Made by a program: the position numbers and the translations under genes | Shown: piece by piece, positions 13,001-28,000 of the stretch | Layout of the letters: each line of letters starts with the position of its first letter | Numbering within the stretch: the first letter of the stretch is position 1 | Assembly (NCBI RefSeq): GCF_910592395.1 | Contig: NC_088318.1 | Location: forward strand, 10,232,349 to 10,296,348 | Source of the DNA: Lineus longissimus | Lineage: Eukaryota; Nemertea; Pilidiophora; Heteronemertea; Lineidae | Direction: 5' to 3' | Length of the DNA stretch: 64,000 bases | Notes under the pieces: generated by a model | Database searches by the model: none | What the model was told of the DNA's origin: nothing | Seen by the model: only the letters and a program-made list of their open reading frames with translations

Positions 13001-16000
13001 TTTGAAGAAAACTAGGCTAGAAGTTCTTACCAAACAGAATCCTATCCTTGTGCAACAAAACCCTCGTTCCCGTTAGAGGCTGTCCGTTGACCTTTGTTTT
13101 GGCACTGGCGCCACCTGGCTTGATCTCAACCTCGCCTTTCTCTATAGAAATGATGGCATGGTTCTTTTGGATACTGGAAATTTTTTGGGGAAAAGCAAAT
13201 TATGAATCGTATATGAGAATTTGATACCAGCAAAATATTAGTAGTAGTAACAGTATTAAACATGAGTTCAAACTGCAGGAAGGATGACCGAAAGTGACAT
13301 CCCCACGCATTGCCATGAGAGAAGTACAGTGGAACCCCGGTCGGCGACCACCTCAGTAACGCGACCACCCCGCGAACACGACCAAAATTCTCCGGTCCCG
13401 AATGGTTTTCTCTCTAATTCTCATTAACTGGCCCTCGCTAACACGACCACCCCGGTACCCAGACCGCGACCACCAGCTTGGTCGGTCCCAAACTGCAAAT
13501 TAACCCCGCTAACGCGACCATGAGGCCTAATTGCCGTAATCAACCATGACCGCATCGTATCAATTGGCACCTTCTCGCAAATCCGTGTTGATAGTTAGCA
13601 CCTCGAACACAATGACCATGGGAATCCATATGAAAATAAATGATGTGTAAGTGAGTTTGATCAAATGTAAGCGCAAATAAAATGAAGAATAAACTTTCTT
13701 TTCGACTCACGGTTTGTTTTTCATCATTTAGTATTAAATGATGTCAAGAGGCATGCACACGTAGTTTTTAGGACAAATAAATTATGTTGATTAGTAAGAG
13801 TACCGATACTCAAAGTAAAGAATGCTTACTACGTCGTAATATTGATAAAATACGTTTTTAAAAAGATGATTTAATCAGTACCAGTTCAAATTGGCTGAAG
13901 TTAAAGCAGGAAGACATCAGGAATAATTCTCAACATCTTCTCACATCACCTCTCTCAATGTTAGCGGGAATATTAGCTTGACATCAAGAAGGGCAGCTGC
14001 CGATGGTGTGAATGACATGCTTGCTCTAATTAGCATGCTCAAGTTTTAATGTAATGTTTGGTCTAATTAGCTCTCGTCAGTTTATTTACTCATTTACATA
14101 AGTTGTAAATTAAACGCAAAACACTCAAGAAAATGATTTTTTATTCGTGATATACACACAAATTATCGAATCACCCGGTGGCGTAGTCATTAATGCATGT
14201 CAATGTACACACAGCATATCTGCTAGGACGATGTTTTGGCGGGAAAACCTACTTATGATTCTTAAATTCACTAACGCGACCACCCCGGTAACACGACCAC
14301 TTCGGCTTAGTCCCTTGGGAGGTCGTGTTACCGGGGTTCCACTGTAATCAGAATGCAGTAGCTCATCAGCCTTCCAGACAGACAATCTCACTAACAAAAT
14401 CATCGGGCAATAGTTAGAACCAACTGGAAAACACACTGGTACACAAACTTACCTCAGACCACTGAGGACAATATCAGGATCGCCATCCTTGCGCCCGACT
14501 GTTGAGCTCCCTTCCTTCAAGAAATGACAGATCATTCCCGCTAACATGGGATCCTCATTTAAGTTGGACAAATGAGGTTCTTTCGTTTTCCTGCCAGAGT
14601 CTCCTCTGATATCGACGACTTCTTCGTCTCGGGCTGCTTGCAGCTGAAATTCAGAGCTTCAGTGTTAGTGATTAGAGTTAAGGTATTGGCGTTGTTTTGC
14701 TCATCAGTTGGGCATAGCATCGTCCCTTGAGACTGAGCCGAAAAGTCTTCTTCCATTTATTACTCGCTTCTCCCCCCCTACCAACCCACCATATGGTAGC
14801 CTCACTGCCCCACAATCATTAACATTCCTGCTGACTTATCGGTGGTGAATATGAGTACTTAAGTCTCCTCTTTCATCTCCGATAACTCCCGCCAGGTAAT
14901 CTGTCTGACGCACCATCATAAACAGGTGGCCAATCGAATTGCTCGACACAAAGTAATTGAATAACGGCCTGAATTGATAGTGCCAACCTCCGGATCAGGT
15001 TACCCCTTCCTCTATACAACATGCACTATGCATTTGGGTCAGGTCAGCATCCCTGGAACCGTTACTCATTGAACACCTAGTTTGATGGCTTTCAGTGGGT
15101 GTCTCTTGCGACAACCACAAGTGAGTGTAATGTTAGTATTGTCGCGACATGGACGCGTGGGAAAGGAAGGGAATGTAGGGAGACCACCGATAAAGTAACA
15201 GCCCTTCTGACGGCCGATCAGGGGGGAGTTATCGGCAGTGAAGGATGGATATACGCACAACGACGGTGGATCGGCATGCTTACCTTATCATCCCAGGATA
15301 CCGCAGAATCTTCCAACATCTCCATGTTGGCCATCAGTTGAGCTCGGATCTCCTCTTCCATCTCCTTCCTCATCTTTTCTTTTTCTGACAAAAAAACATC
15401 AGGACAATGATTATAGCACTTTTGGTGAAAAAATTATCCCATTTACTAGGTGGGCAAACATTTCCAATCTTGTGGAGATATTGCTGTAACTACCAATATA
15501 ACGAATATGCACCAGTTGGTACACCATGTACTGTAAGCTGTCAATCTTTTGCATCTCTTTATGGGTGCATGAGGGTGCAGACCAACGTTCACTCACAAAT
15601 AAGTTGTATTTCAAAACCATTTTGCTTTCTTTTATAGGGTTTTCAGAAAAAAATCAGTCGAAACTCAGTTTTAAACCATTTTCATATATAGCAAAGCTGA
15701 TTCACTGACAAAATCTGTGTATATGATGCACACTGCCACGCCATGCAAATTTCTATAATGTGACCAAAATCAGAAAACCAAACACATGCAGATCGATGCT
15801 GGTTCTGTCTCAAAACTTTGTTCCTCACAACACGCATCCGACTCACTGACATCACATATTTTGAAACCATTCACTGCATGACATTTCTAACCAGAACCAA
15901 AGACGGATTGCCAACTGGCAAGAAACACCACTCTGATGGAGGATGGTGCGTAAGGCTTGAGTTTGGGATTTATATAGAGTTCATCTTGTCACGTGTAACA

Positions 16001-19000
16001 TGTCACTTTCAAGGGGTACGCCGTTCGTAATTACTGGTGGTCCAGGAAAATAGAAATGCATTTTTTCACAATGCCATACTACGGTTTTCATGAATACCAA
16101 TTTGCTGAAAATTGGTATTGATAATATTTGAATATATCTGTCAACAACGGCATTGCTGAACTTTATAGTTATGTATTCATGCGATTGGAAATTTTCAAAT
16201 TCAACTACAAATTTTAAATTATAATGAATTATAAGGCCTTTAAGAATCAATTAGTCTTTTTGGGCTACATAGGATTCATGATGTCACTTTTCACGCGCAT
16301 GTCATAAATAACATGCTTTCAAGCCTGAGTTGGTCGTTCATAACAAGGGACATGTAGCGTGCGACATGTGACACACGAACCGTGACAAGTGACAAGGTGA
16401 ATTGTACATCTAATCCCAGTCTTCAAGAACTCTGATCAGGGGTAATAAGACGTGACTTCACACAGGCACCACCCATGCTTACATACCAGCTTTCAGCACT
16501 GTTGATCAAATCACAAGACAGAGAATTGATGAAACAAAAGTAGACGTAACTGCTGGGATGTAAAATAAAACACAACCAACCAAATCATTGTTATGAAAAC
16601 ACACAGCAAGGTGCATTGTCAAGCAGAGATGATGATGGCTGTTATATGATCAACAGAGTCGCATGGTGAGGATAAGATTCACTGAGTGAAATTACCCAAA
16701 GGTATCACACCATTGCTGGAACTGGTCAGCTCAGGGGATGACACCTACACATTCCATCCCCTTATTCTCTAAAATTTGCCATAAAAGTTCTGAAATTTTG
16801 AAATCTCTGAAATTGTTCACTAAATCCAAGGCCATCCTTCAATCACACACAGTGTCAACACTGGGAGCTCTCCCAATAAAATAAATTTCTGACAAATGTC
16901 GGATATCCTTTTTAACAGAAGGAAGGAGAGTGACTTTTGATAACAGATGAAAAAAGGCCTCCCTTAATCAACTGAAAATAATGTACTGATATTAGATGGA
17001 GTGCCAGGATGAGATGAAGTGGACACAATCTCTGAGGCCAAAAATTTTACTTGAAATTGGATACAAGGTATCACACACATAGGAGCAAAATCACAGAACA
17101 TTGGGCACACGGGATGAAATTGCAAAATCAGTGTATCAAGATAAGATCAAAATGAAAGACATGGGTCGTAATGAATGACATAAAAATCACATCAAGGATG
17201 TTCCACACCGCAAAATCGTATCTTACCCTCCTGAGTCATGACCATGCCTGCGATCAAGCACATACACAAATGAGCATTGGGATTTGGGGTGTTATATTAA
17301 CTCTTTCACTGCCCAAAATTGGGACATTTTGGGTCATTTTCACCACCCAAAATCTCACAAACATAATTGGAATACACTCATCAAAATTCTTCAAAACCTT
17401 TATCTTTACCATCCCGTTTCAATAAAACAGCAGTAATCAGCAGAGATTATTTGGGATTATTTCCTAAAATATTGGGATTATTTCCTAAAAATTTAGAAAA
17501 GAGTGGTAATTTTGGCCAATTTTCACCATTTTTCCCCCAAAATGAGGGGTGGCAGACCCAACCCACCCTCTCAGTCGAAAAAAATTATTTAATTGGAATG
17601 CCCCGGGCCAGAGAAACCATATAAAACACATTTGAGTAGCTGGAGACATCTGGTTTCGTCTGGAGGAACTAAAAATACCTTTTAGATTCAGGTCGTACAT
17701 GTACGATCAGTGAAAGAGTTAATGATAATGATAATATCAGAAATGTTAGCCTCCTTCGATAATTGCCCAAGAAATGTTCTTAGTCATCTAGACAGGCCCT
17801 TCCCATGCAGAATTTATTTTCAGCTGCTTACAAACATCTAAAATTGTGTGAAAAAATCTTACAAAAACATAGTGCTGAGGTGGCCCCTGTTTATCAAAAA
17901 ACATCAAGTTAAACAGTTCCATGAGCTTAACATACCCATTCTTGTAAGAGAAAAACATCAAAACATTTTGCAAAGAAATAAAAGGCTTTACAATATATTC
18001 TTATAGAACTGGTGCTGCATCTAGGAAGTTGCAATGAATCCTGATAGACTTGATACTACTTCAAGAGAAATGAAACAAAGAGTATCCTCAAAGATGTTTG
18101 ACATAATATGACAGGATATGCAGAAGCTGATAAACATATTAATCAGATTTTCTGACACTGTGGGGCTTGCCTGGGCCCACCAGTGCTCTCCTATGATAGC
18201 TTCACCAAGGAAGTGGCATCTCTATTGGGAGCATTGGTGGCTCCTGGCAGACCTTACAGTACTTGTTTTGTAAATGCAGTGGGCAGTCATGTGGATAATA
18301 TAGTTTGTCACAGTTTACAGTAGAACTTTTCTTTTAAGGACACCCATGGGACTGACAAGTGCTGGTCTTAATAGAGAGGTGTCCTGATTAGAGAGGTCAA
18401 ATTGAATGGAAACAACTAGTTTGGGACCAAAACAAGTGTCCTTAATAGAGAGAGGTCCGCTAAGGCAGGTCCCACTGTAGTTGTCGCGCGATTGTCCAAT
18501 GTGTCTTGATGTTGACGGCTGGAAAGCCGGTGTGTTTAGGGTCTGTGTCTGCTTAGCTTTGCCATTATACCAGTATGGCAGCATGTACACACTGTCATGT
18601 TGGCACTGGGCTGGCACAGGCTATATTTCTATAGTGTCTTGTAAGCCTGTCAAGGCTGGCTGTTTTACTATACAGATGACACTCAAATAAACATATAAAT
18701 ATCTCCCAGTGAAGTTGATTCTGAAGAGGAGGACTGGTAGATTGAACAATGCAAGGAGCTTCAGCCCATTTATCATTACACTCCAATTTCAACAATCTAC
18801 GCCTGCTTTCATAATTTACGATAAAGTCACCACTAAGACTAAGCAGATGATGTCATGGCCATCGCCAAAATTTAACATGTTGCTCATATTGTGGCGATTG
18901 GATAGAATATTCAGAAACTGTCTTAGATTGATAGGCGCATTCAAACATTTCAAGTGCCACTATACTTCACAATATTTTCTTACATTAATCACGACACCAA

Positions 19001-22000
19001 ACTTACACATTGATAACCACTAGAAACATTTAGAAGGTGAATACTAAACTACATTGTTAAGTTTATTCCTTGACCCCTCTGAGACAATTTGACAGGGGAC
19101 TTGAAATAGACGGGCTCAATTCACAAAAGAAAATTCAGCCCAAGGTCACCCTGGAGATCGGGTTCTCCAAATTCCCGAGCATCTTATCAGGCCTTTCAAC
19201 TTACCGAGCAGACTGCCCAGGATAGTGCTTCTTGAGGCCATGGAGAATGGCTGCCTCACAAGAAAAACACCCAAAATGTGCGCTCATTGGTAAATTAAAA
19301 AAAATAAACTGTGATCATCATATGCTCTAAATCTCGAGGTAAATTAACAAGCGGGTTACTCTGTGGTGCCAGCACAAAATCAATCCTTGCATAATTCACG
19401 ATTTGTTCGCTTTCCAAAGGACAAACCAGCAGTGCATTTGTCTATATTTGATGCGAATCATGCTTGAAGAACCTTATTACCAGTTGAACACAACAATATT
19501 TCGTTGAAAGACCCAACAACACACTTTTTCTAACTTTATTAAATAACATTTCCTTTCCTGCAGGACAGGCAAGCTCGGCTAACTAGAAGGCCTGATAAGA
19601 TGCTCGGTAATATGGGAGATTGATTTTCCAGGGTGAAGGTATTTTATGTGAATATCGTAGCTAAAACAGCAATTAAAAATATTTTCAAGAGCATTTTTTG
19701 GGGCATTTTCTCTGATTAACGTAGTCAAAAACAAGATTGTGCGCGACATCTTGGGGAGGACAATTTGCCCCAATTGGCCTTGACGATGACAAGCCCTGGT
19801 CAAATTCTACAAGTTCCTCCGTTCTTCTTATACAGTCGAAATCATAATCGTCATCCCTGCATTCAAGTCATTGGCGCGTCATTGACGCACTACCCAGCAC
19901 GTAGGTCGCGCATTAGTCGCACATTGGTCGCACATTGGTTGCACATTAGTCTCATGTAGCTCGCACGTAATTTACGCAAAACTTAGAGAGATAAATGTCT
20001 CACTGGTGCATCATTGACGCGCGTACTCTGCGTGTCACTGATGCAAAGCAGGACGGATGTCATTTGTGATTTGGACTGTATATCCAGATTATTCTTCCCA
20101 CCCAAAGTTTAATGAGGAGCTCCAATGACATGGAATTTTCAAATTTCTTAATTGCGATCTAATCAAAGGTAACTTTGGAAGTTCTGTTCGGGAAACATGC
20201 AGGATGTGATGAAAGAGTTGAAGAGATGTTTCTGCTTAAAGGGACAATATAGGCAGCCGCCAGGCAGGCAAGATAAAGTTACACATAGTCGCCAATAGGG
20301 GTCTCTCATATCTCTCAGTACGTCAAAATGATTCACGCGTGTACGAGGAATATATTAGTGCTGAATCTGACATGACCTAGGGCCCTTACTGTTTATATTA
20401 GTAACCTGAAGATGGCAAAATTAGCCCCCTCGTCTCCTGCCTATAGTCCCCCTTTAAGAAAAATTGGGGTACCGGTATTTCAGAAGTCTTCTGTACATGT
20501 ATATACAGCACTTATACATTCCTCTCAAAAGGAGTAGACATTTCTTTGAAAGGATGGTTTGTTTAAATGAGTTCCACAGGTAATTGTAATTAACCACTGA
20601 TGTGTTGCAGAAAGAGGACATGCCAGCCTGATGAAAATTGTCAAGTACAGTGTTTCTATAATCCGATGATAGTCTTAACATCAATGTGTTGCAAGTCATA
20701 TTCGATGTATATTCATAAAACTCAAAAATCTTAAATTCAATTTCAAATTTCAAATTTTTGAATAAACTTCTCTTCGAGGAAAAGCGACTAACTTGTCGTT
20801 AGAATCATATACAATGGACATGTCATTTAGGAATACAGTAGAACCTCTCTATTAAGGACACCCTTGGGAGTGACAAGTGCTGTCCTTAATAGAGAGGTGT
20901 CCTGATTAGAGAGGTCGAATTGAATAGAAACACCCAATTTGGGACCAAAACTAGTGTCCTTAATAGAGAGGTTGTCCTCAATAGAAAGGTGTCCGCTAAG
21001 GGAGGTTCTACTGTAGTTGCATGATGAAATTTATCATTTAAATAAAAAGGAGTAGTTGTACTGCAGGGTGTAGTTATAGTCATGGGGTACAACAGAAAAT
21101 ACTTTTAAAACTTTCATTACCATCTTCAGTGCCTAACATTAAAAAAATAGAAAGACACTATTATAATACAGTTGAAACAATACTGCAGCACTATTGTAAC
21201 ATTCATCAGCAGCAAAGGTTGACCACTGATTCCCCTAGAATCAGATTCTTACAGTTTGGTCCCCCTCAATGGTAAAGCTACAGGTCGACCACAAGTTTGA
21301 AGCACAGTATTAAACAGCTCGGTGTGAAAACAATTCAGATGACCCAATGAACAGCAACAGGGATACTCAAGTCATAACAACGAAAGAGGACAAATGAACT
21401 TGAAAAGTACCGTAGACATATTCGAAAAAATCAACCTTCCTAATAATTGTGCTGAATATCTTTTCTTTCTATTCCTTCCAAGTTTCTTACTTACTCTCCA
21501 AGTTTCCTTCTTTTCCCCCTTTTGTTCTTAATGAAAATAACAAGAAGTCTATGTATACATACCATCACCTGATGCTCCTGAATTTTGGGCCATTAACCCT
21601 CCTCCATCCATGGCCTTCTTCAGTCTTTCATTCTCTTCCTGAGTAAGGAATGACACATTGAGTTCTATAGCTTTTGGATGCATTATCAGAATGGCATCTT
21701 CTGCCAAAATGGCAGAGTTGAATGAGAGATTCTTTCAACTCGATGCTAATGCCAAGACAAGCAGTAGCGAACGTTTGCAGTTTCACAAATCAGGAATTGT
21801 TATTTGCTCAAGAAAATTATAACACAATCATTGTGTTTAGCTGATTAATGTCCACTTCACTTGAAAAGCAAAATTGATACTGATACTTGGGCAATGTTGA
21901 GAGCTGTTAGTCTGTGACAAGGAATCTATTACATTTTAAAAGCAAGATGTGGATAATCCACTGACTTCAGTTCCTCGCTTACAAAGTGTGTCACGAGACC

Positions 22001-25000
22001 CTTGTGCTTGGAAACAATTGTTTTTCTGTACAACTGATAGTTTGGTCAAAGATATCTTTAACGCTTACTCTAAGTTCCCTGATAAGTTTGTCCATTGGAT
22101 TCTCATTGACGACCGCCTTGTTTTTGATCTTCTTGGCTCTGTCGGCATACCGTAATGTACCGAGGGTCTCGTCGTAGTTGATGTCAGCAGGTGACAACGC
22201 AGCTATCATGATGGTTTTACTAGAAAAGATGGAAAGACATTTGAAGCTACTCTGGGAGGAAAATACATGGTGCCAGAAAGAGTCAACATCTATACTACAT
22301 GAGGCAGCAGTCTGACTGGATATAAATATCGGTTTTTCATTATCTGGGCCAATCTATATAACAGCTGCAGGCTTCCTCATTGATGTCAGATATTTTTGAA
22401 GAAAGTGCGTCTCCTTGATCTGTGCAGGATTACCTTTTGTGAAATGAGCGGCAAGTAAGGGCTCACTCAATGTCACCTGGGCTTAGAGTGTAACATAACA
22501 TTACAATACTGATGGCCAAGCTCTATCAGACATGGCCGTGAGCCACCATCTGGTCAAATGTAGGGTAAAAACAGCTTTCTCACCAGGCGCCTGGCATCAG
22601 AGAAGCCAAATCTGATTCACCCTTCCATAGGGGCAACACTAAATAAATCAAACTTTTCTTTTTTACAACTGTTGAAACTCTGACTCAGACCAACAACTGA
22701 TTTGTCTTCTGATCACTGCTATCACAAGTGGTGAATGTTGCTTACCTGTTACCACCAAGGGCATTCTGTAGAAGTTTTGTGAGGACAGAATCTCGATATG
22801 GTACCAATACCTTCTTCTTACCCATCGACAAGTCAGCAAGAGCCTGAAAGAGGAGATTACTGAAATTCATAGGTAGACGGTTTTCTTGACCAAATATGTC
22901 TGGGAACTTATGTGTAGCTGGCAGTGCAGATTTTCAGTGGCAGTTGGCCTCCTTGGAATTCTCTTGATTCGAAAATATGAGTTGATAGTCGTACTTCCAC
23001 CATCAAATCCCCGTGTCTTTTGTGTTTACACCTATGAATTGCCGTGTCTAAATAGACCCGTGTGTCAAATCCCCGTGTCTATTAGCCCCATCGAGCTCGA
23101 TGGGGCTAATCGGGGGCTAATTTAGACCCGTGTTCAACACGGGTTTTTTGATAGGTGGAATCTGAATAGACACGGCAATTGCAAGTTCTAAGATCCGGCG
23201 ACAGATGGCGCGGTGTAGTTGCCTCTGTATTGCGCATGCGAAATTTCCCTCCAACGGGAAAGAAACACAGGAGAGCTCCCTACCTACAGCGCACCTGTCG
23301 CCGGGGCTATTAACTATAATCTAACACCACTGATAGGTGTAAGTGCGCCCCGGGTTTTTTGACACACGGCGAAGACACGGGTCTTGAAAAAACACGGGGG
23401 TTTTATGATAGGTGGAACTACGACTTACGTTTATTTTGAACTTACCGATATCACATTTCCAAGTGCTGATAAAGATTTGTTGATGTTGGCACCCTCTTTC
23501 AACCGATCTCCAGTAGCACCAGTGCTGTCAGCTCTTTCAGAACCTTTGAAAAGAGAAAGTTAAAAGCCCATGTTTGGGGAGATGCTGGACTGATCGATTC
23601 AACATGTTTGGAAAATTATCAATGTTTCCAGGAGATTTTGCTAAAGCCATTGCTTGATCCGTGCAAAATAATGAGCTTAATCACACAGCGTCCATCCTTC
23701 CAAGAGTGGACCCAATGCTATTAAGCTGGTTCAGCCATGAATGTGACACATACACCTATTTCAGGAGAACCTCTCTATCAAGGACACCCTCGGGACCGAC
23801 TAGTGCTGTCCTTAATAGAGAGGGGTCTTGATTAGAGAGGTCAAATTGAATGGAAACAACCAATTTGGGACCAAAACTAGTGTCTTTAATAGAGAGGTTG
23901 TTCTTAATAGAGAGATGTCCGCTAAGGGAGGTTCCATTGTACATGTAAAACTAGCCTTTCGTGCAGGAGCCCCTGAACCGGCATAATGTGTCATCACAAT
24001 TTGCTGCCAATTTCTTCCCGCCTTCATTTGGTAACACACATTTTTAATCATAATGATCAAACTCACCAGCTAAATCGACTAAATTCATGACACTGCTTTT
24101 CTTCGTTTCCGACCCCTCCTCATTCTTACAAATCTGATCGAAGGTGATGGTGACGACTGTGTGAGCTCGACTACTCGTGGCGTTCATGTTCGTCGACGCC
24201 ACAGTACGATTTGAAGTACCTGAAAATAACAAAAAGTAAGTGAAACAAGGGTGACGCAAAGTGTGGCTAATTCCACCGAATGAGCAAGGAGCTGCCGATG
24301 GTGTGATTTTGAAGTTGTTACCTACCGGCGTTTCAGTTTCTCTTATTTATTTAAACCCGGAATGCAAAATGCAAGATACTTAGATGTGAACTGGTCACTA
24401 CAGGGTGTTTCAAAAAAAAGGAATCCGAGATTAAGTTGTTAATTTAACTGCATGCACAGATGAAAGGGTGAACCTATATCCCCACAGAACTCGTTCGATG
24501 GGATAATGAAAGATTTCAAAAAACTCCCACCACTTATTTCATTTATGTACAGTACTGACCCACTCAACATTTCATGGACAAAATCACATGCTGGTTGTGT
24601 AGTAAGTAAGTGTATTTTCTTCATGAACATAGTATAATGAAACATATCAATGTCAAGTATATATACATGTGGCGAATATTCTGGACAATATCTTAGTTCC
24701 CTAAAATGAGGTAGGTGGCACCACTGCTAAGACACTTGCAAACCTATGAAACTGTGCATTATCGGTCTGTTGACCAAATCGATTTTTATGGTGACACAAC
24801 TAAGCTTCATGACTGTCACCTTTTAGCGGGCCTAATTAGCGGCCTTTATCTGTCTTAATCATCAATTAGTAATCATTAGCTGACATCAACATTTTTTGTT
24901 CAGTTAACCAAACATTTGAATTCCGTTGTAATATTGAACCCTGGGTATTGCACCAGCCAAAAATGTATAACGCTGGCCCCCGTCCACTTATACTAACTTT

Positions 25001-28000
25001 TTGGCCTTAAAGGCCTACGCTGTTTGTTAAAATTTTGAAATTTGTGATTGAATTTGAAAATGTTCAATTCTGTAACTACGTAGAATAGGTTAATTTCATC
25101 ATTGCCATCGAGTAGGCAGACATTCAAATACAACAAATATCAAGTTTCAGCAAATTTGTACGCATCATAACTGCACTATGGCATTTTCGATTCATTTTCG
25201 ACTCAACTCCACCCTCGGTATACTCTACAATTTTTTGATGTCACTAGTGAAGTTGAGGTGACCTACCCTGTTCCATTCTCTGCTCAATTTCTTTATAGCT
25301 GCCCACAGGAACCTTCTTCAAGCCCTGCACATAGAACAGGCCTAGTTTGGGGTTCTGTCTCACGGGTAAACCACCTCGAGGTGCGTCTTTTGAGAGAAGA
25401 TCCCGGACCTGTTCATTGTAGATTTCCAACATGGAGAATGTGACTTCGTACCGCTGAAAAGTTTTCAAAATAAATAAATCAGATAACGGTACTGAAAAAA
25501 CGGACATTCTGAGTCTTGAAACCAGAGCAACACAAAGCGTGTATAGGCCCCAGACTGAAGATTATCGAAAGGAACCTTCTCCTAGACACTCCTAATACAA
25601 AAGAAATCGGACTACTCAAGCAAGGCATTTTTCTGATGATTGATGGAAAGTGGAAAGTTAATGGACACTGACACACACATATGGCCACGACATAATGCCC
25701 CCGATTTTTGTTGGAGGCAAAAATTCTTTGCCAATTAAGTCCTTTATACTGAAAATGTTATCTTATTGGTTGTAGGTTTCTGACCGTTTTTGGGAAGGGA
25801 TTGACAACATAGACCACTCTCACTGCCATGTCTGACATGGTTGTGAGTTTCAGTGCATGGAGGGATAATGATAGATAATAGTTATGAGACTTATATAGCG
25901 CTGAATCCAACTGGTTTCAGTCACTCAAAGCGCTTCACATTATAACCCCTAGCTATTGGCCAGTACATTTTCCATTCAAGCTCCACTCTCTGGGAGTATT
26001 ACAGGTCCGAGCTTCAGCTATACAGCGCTTAGGACTAACATTCATAGTGTGCCAACTCTTCCAGCTAGGTACCCATTTACTTCTGGGTGGAGAGATGCAA
26101 GTAGGGTGAAGTGCCTTTCTCAAGGACACAAAGATGAAACAGCAGTGACCCTTATGAGAATTGAACCCTTGACCTACTGATTGTGAGCCCGGTGCTCTAA
26201 CCCCTACGGCACTGATCTTCCCAATATCGAACATTACATCGTTATCTGTATGTTCTCTAAGATTTATCTAGTTAAGACTAGCTCTTTTGTTATTTAAACT
26301 CATAACAGAACAAATACTTGAGGAAAGATAATGATATTGCTATTATCATTAAACTGCCTAAGAAACTAAAGTGTGACTATAACCATACCCCTATCTGATA
26401 CATGGCCAGGGGTGCTGACAATAAGGGTAACAAAATTTGGGATGTCAAATAGACTAATGATAAAAAGATGGAGTATAATCACGAAGTTTAAGAATTTCAT
26501 GACTTTTGTGTAAGCAAGAATTTTAATTCATATGGTGTATGGGACATGACGTGATAAAAATCAAATGTGCAGAAATAATCACGCCACATCACCTGTACAT
26601 GTACGTGCATTTCGACATATGACATGCATCAGATAGCCTTTTTAACACTAACACAGCAAAAGGGTTAAATTCAAAAATAAAACATACATGAAGCAGGATT
26701 TCTAATTCATGAATTAAGAGATGAGGAAAAAATTATATTAAATTGTGTGTAAATGTTCCAACATGTACATCTTGGGATGGAATGTGATCAGGAGTCATCA
26801 CAATAAAACTTGCCTTTGGGCAATTTACATTTTTGTTACGTCACAGAGAAAACTTTAATAATATTAATAACGAATATTGATACAAATTGGCTTCTCTAAA
26901 TTGCTTGTTTCCAGTTTTTGAATCTGTTCAACAGCACTTTGGGAGTATCATCATTATCCGTCTCCACAGGAAACTTTCTTTGGTTTCAAAGAGCAGTTAC
27001 AATGTGCTCATTTCAACTCTGACCAGAAGGGGAGGCAACCATGGCCAAGAGTTGAACCCACAACCTTTCGATCACGAGGTTGAAACTCTTCCACTGCACT
27101 CCTGTTGCTCTACACTTGCGACCCTATGTGACCACTCGGGATTAAGCCAAGACACTTCAAATTAAAAAGACATGACTTTTGAAAATTAACGCATTCGTAA
27201 TTTGACACATGGGGATGCATCTGTCTGTCTCAGACAAAATGTGACCTGCCATGGCAAAATGAGTCGCATGTCGCTCCGAGCTTGACAGGTTTAGACGGCC
27301 TGGCTGCTATTCACTATTGTCTGCCTTTTGTGAAATCTGAGCACATCAATTTCTTCTATTATGTCCAGCTGTCATTTTAGGCTCATCTTCTGTGCGACAT
27401 GCGACTCATTTTGCGGTGGTGGGTCACAAATGTTCTTTTACCCGCCAGAAATCAATGTATTTTAACAAAGTCTAAACAAATAACTGGAGTAGAATCGTGC
27501 AGTGATGATATTTGACTTTGAATTGTGATGAAAACCTAAGGGTTGGGTAGCAACAACATACAGAGTATAGAAACACTATACCCATTTGGACATTTCCTGC
27601 CAAACGATAAAATATACAATTAAAAAATCAATCAATGCAATTTTTCCGTATAATTGGGTTCACTCTGAAAATCAAGTATCATTCAAGAAACACTTCAACA
27701 CTGGTCGAACAAAAACTTCGTCCTTTAAGTTATGCAAGACTGAACAAAAGAAAGGCACTAAACAGAACAAAAGCAATTCAAAAGAATTCATTATTCTGTA
27801 CATAATAAGGGAGCATCTTAAAATAGGTTGAAGCCTGAAAAGACCCAAAAAAATTCGTCTCTCATTGAACCCCTCCCCTCCCTCTCAAAAGGCTAAAAGC
27901 AGAAAGCTGTACACGTAGCTTCACTTCTTAGCTTTTTCATCTGTTACCACAAGTTTACAGACAGTTTGCAAGCCATCACAAGAGTTAAGGGTGTATACTA

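Larger units (their letters stand above)
15385..21562. other. Intron 14 of the KIF28-like gene (6.18 kb)
   Basis: It holds MITE H copy 2 (16012-16245), a TTAA element (17297-17722), a TA-flanked element (18318-18478), MITE J copy 2 (19832-20081), a TTAAAGGG-ended MITE (20236-20457) and a second TA-flanked element (20836-21013). The remainder is AT-rich with no gene signal. Confidence 0.8.

Noticed and set aside
25870-26218. tRNA gene
   Set aside because: A- and B-box-like words are present but the stems do not pair and a SINE body is attached.
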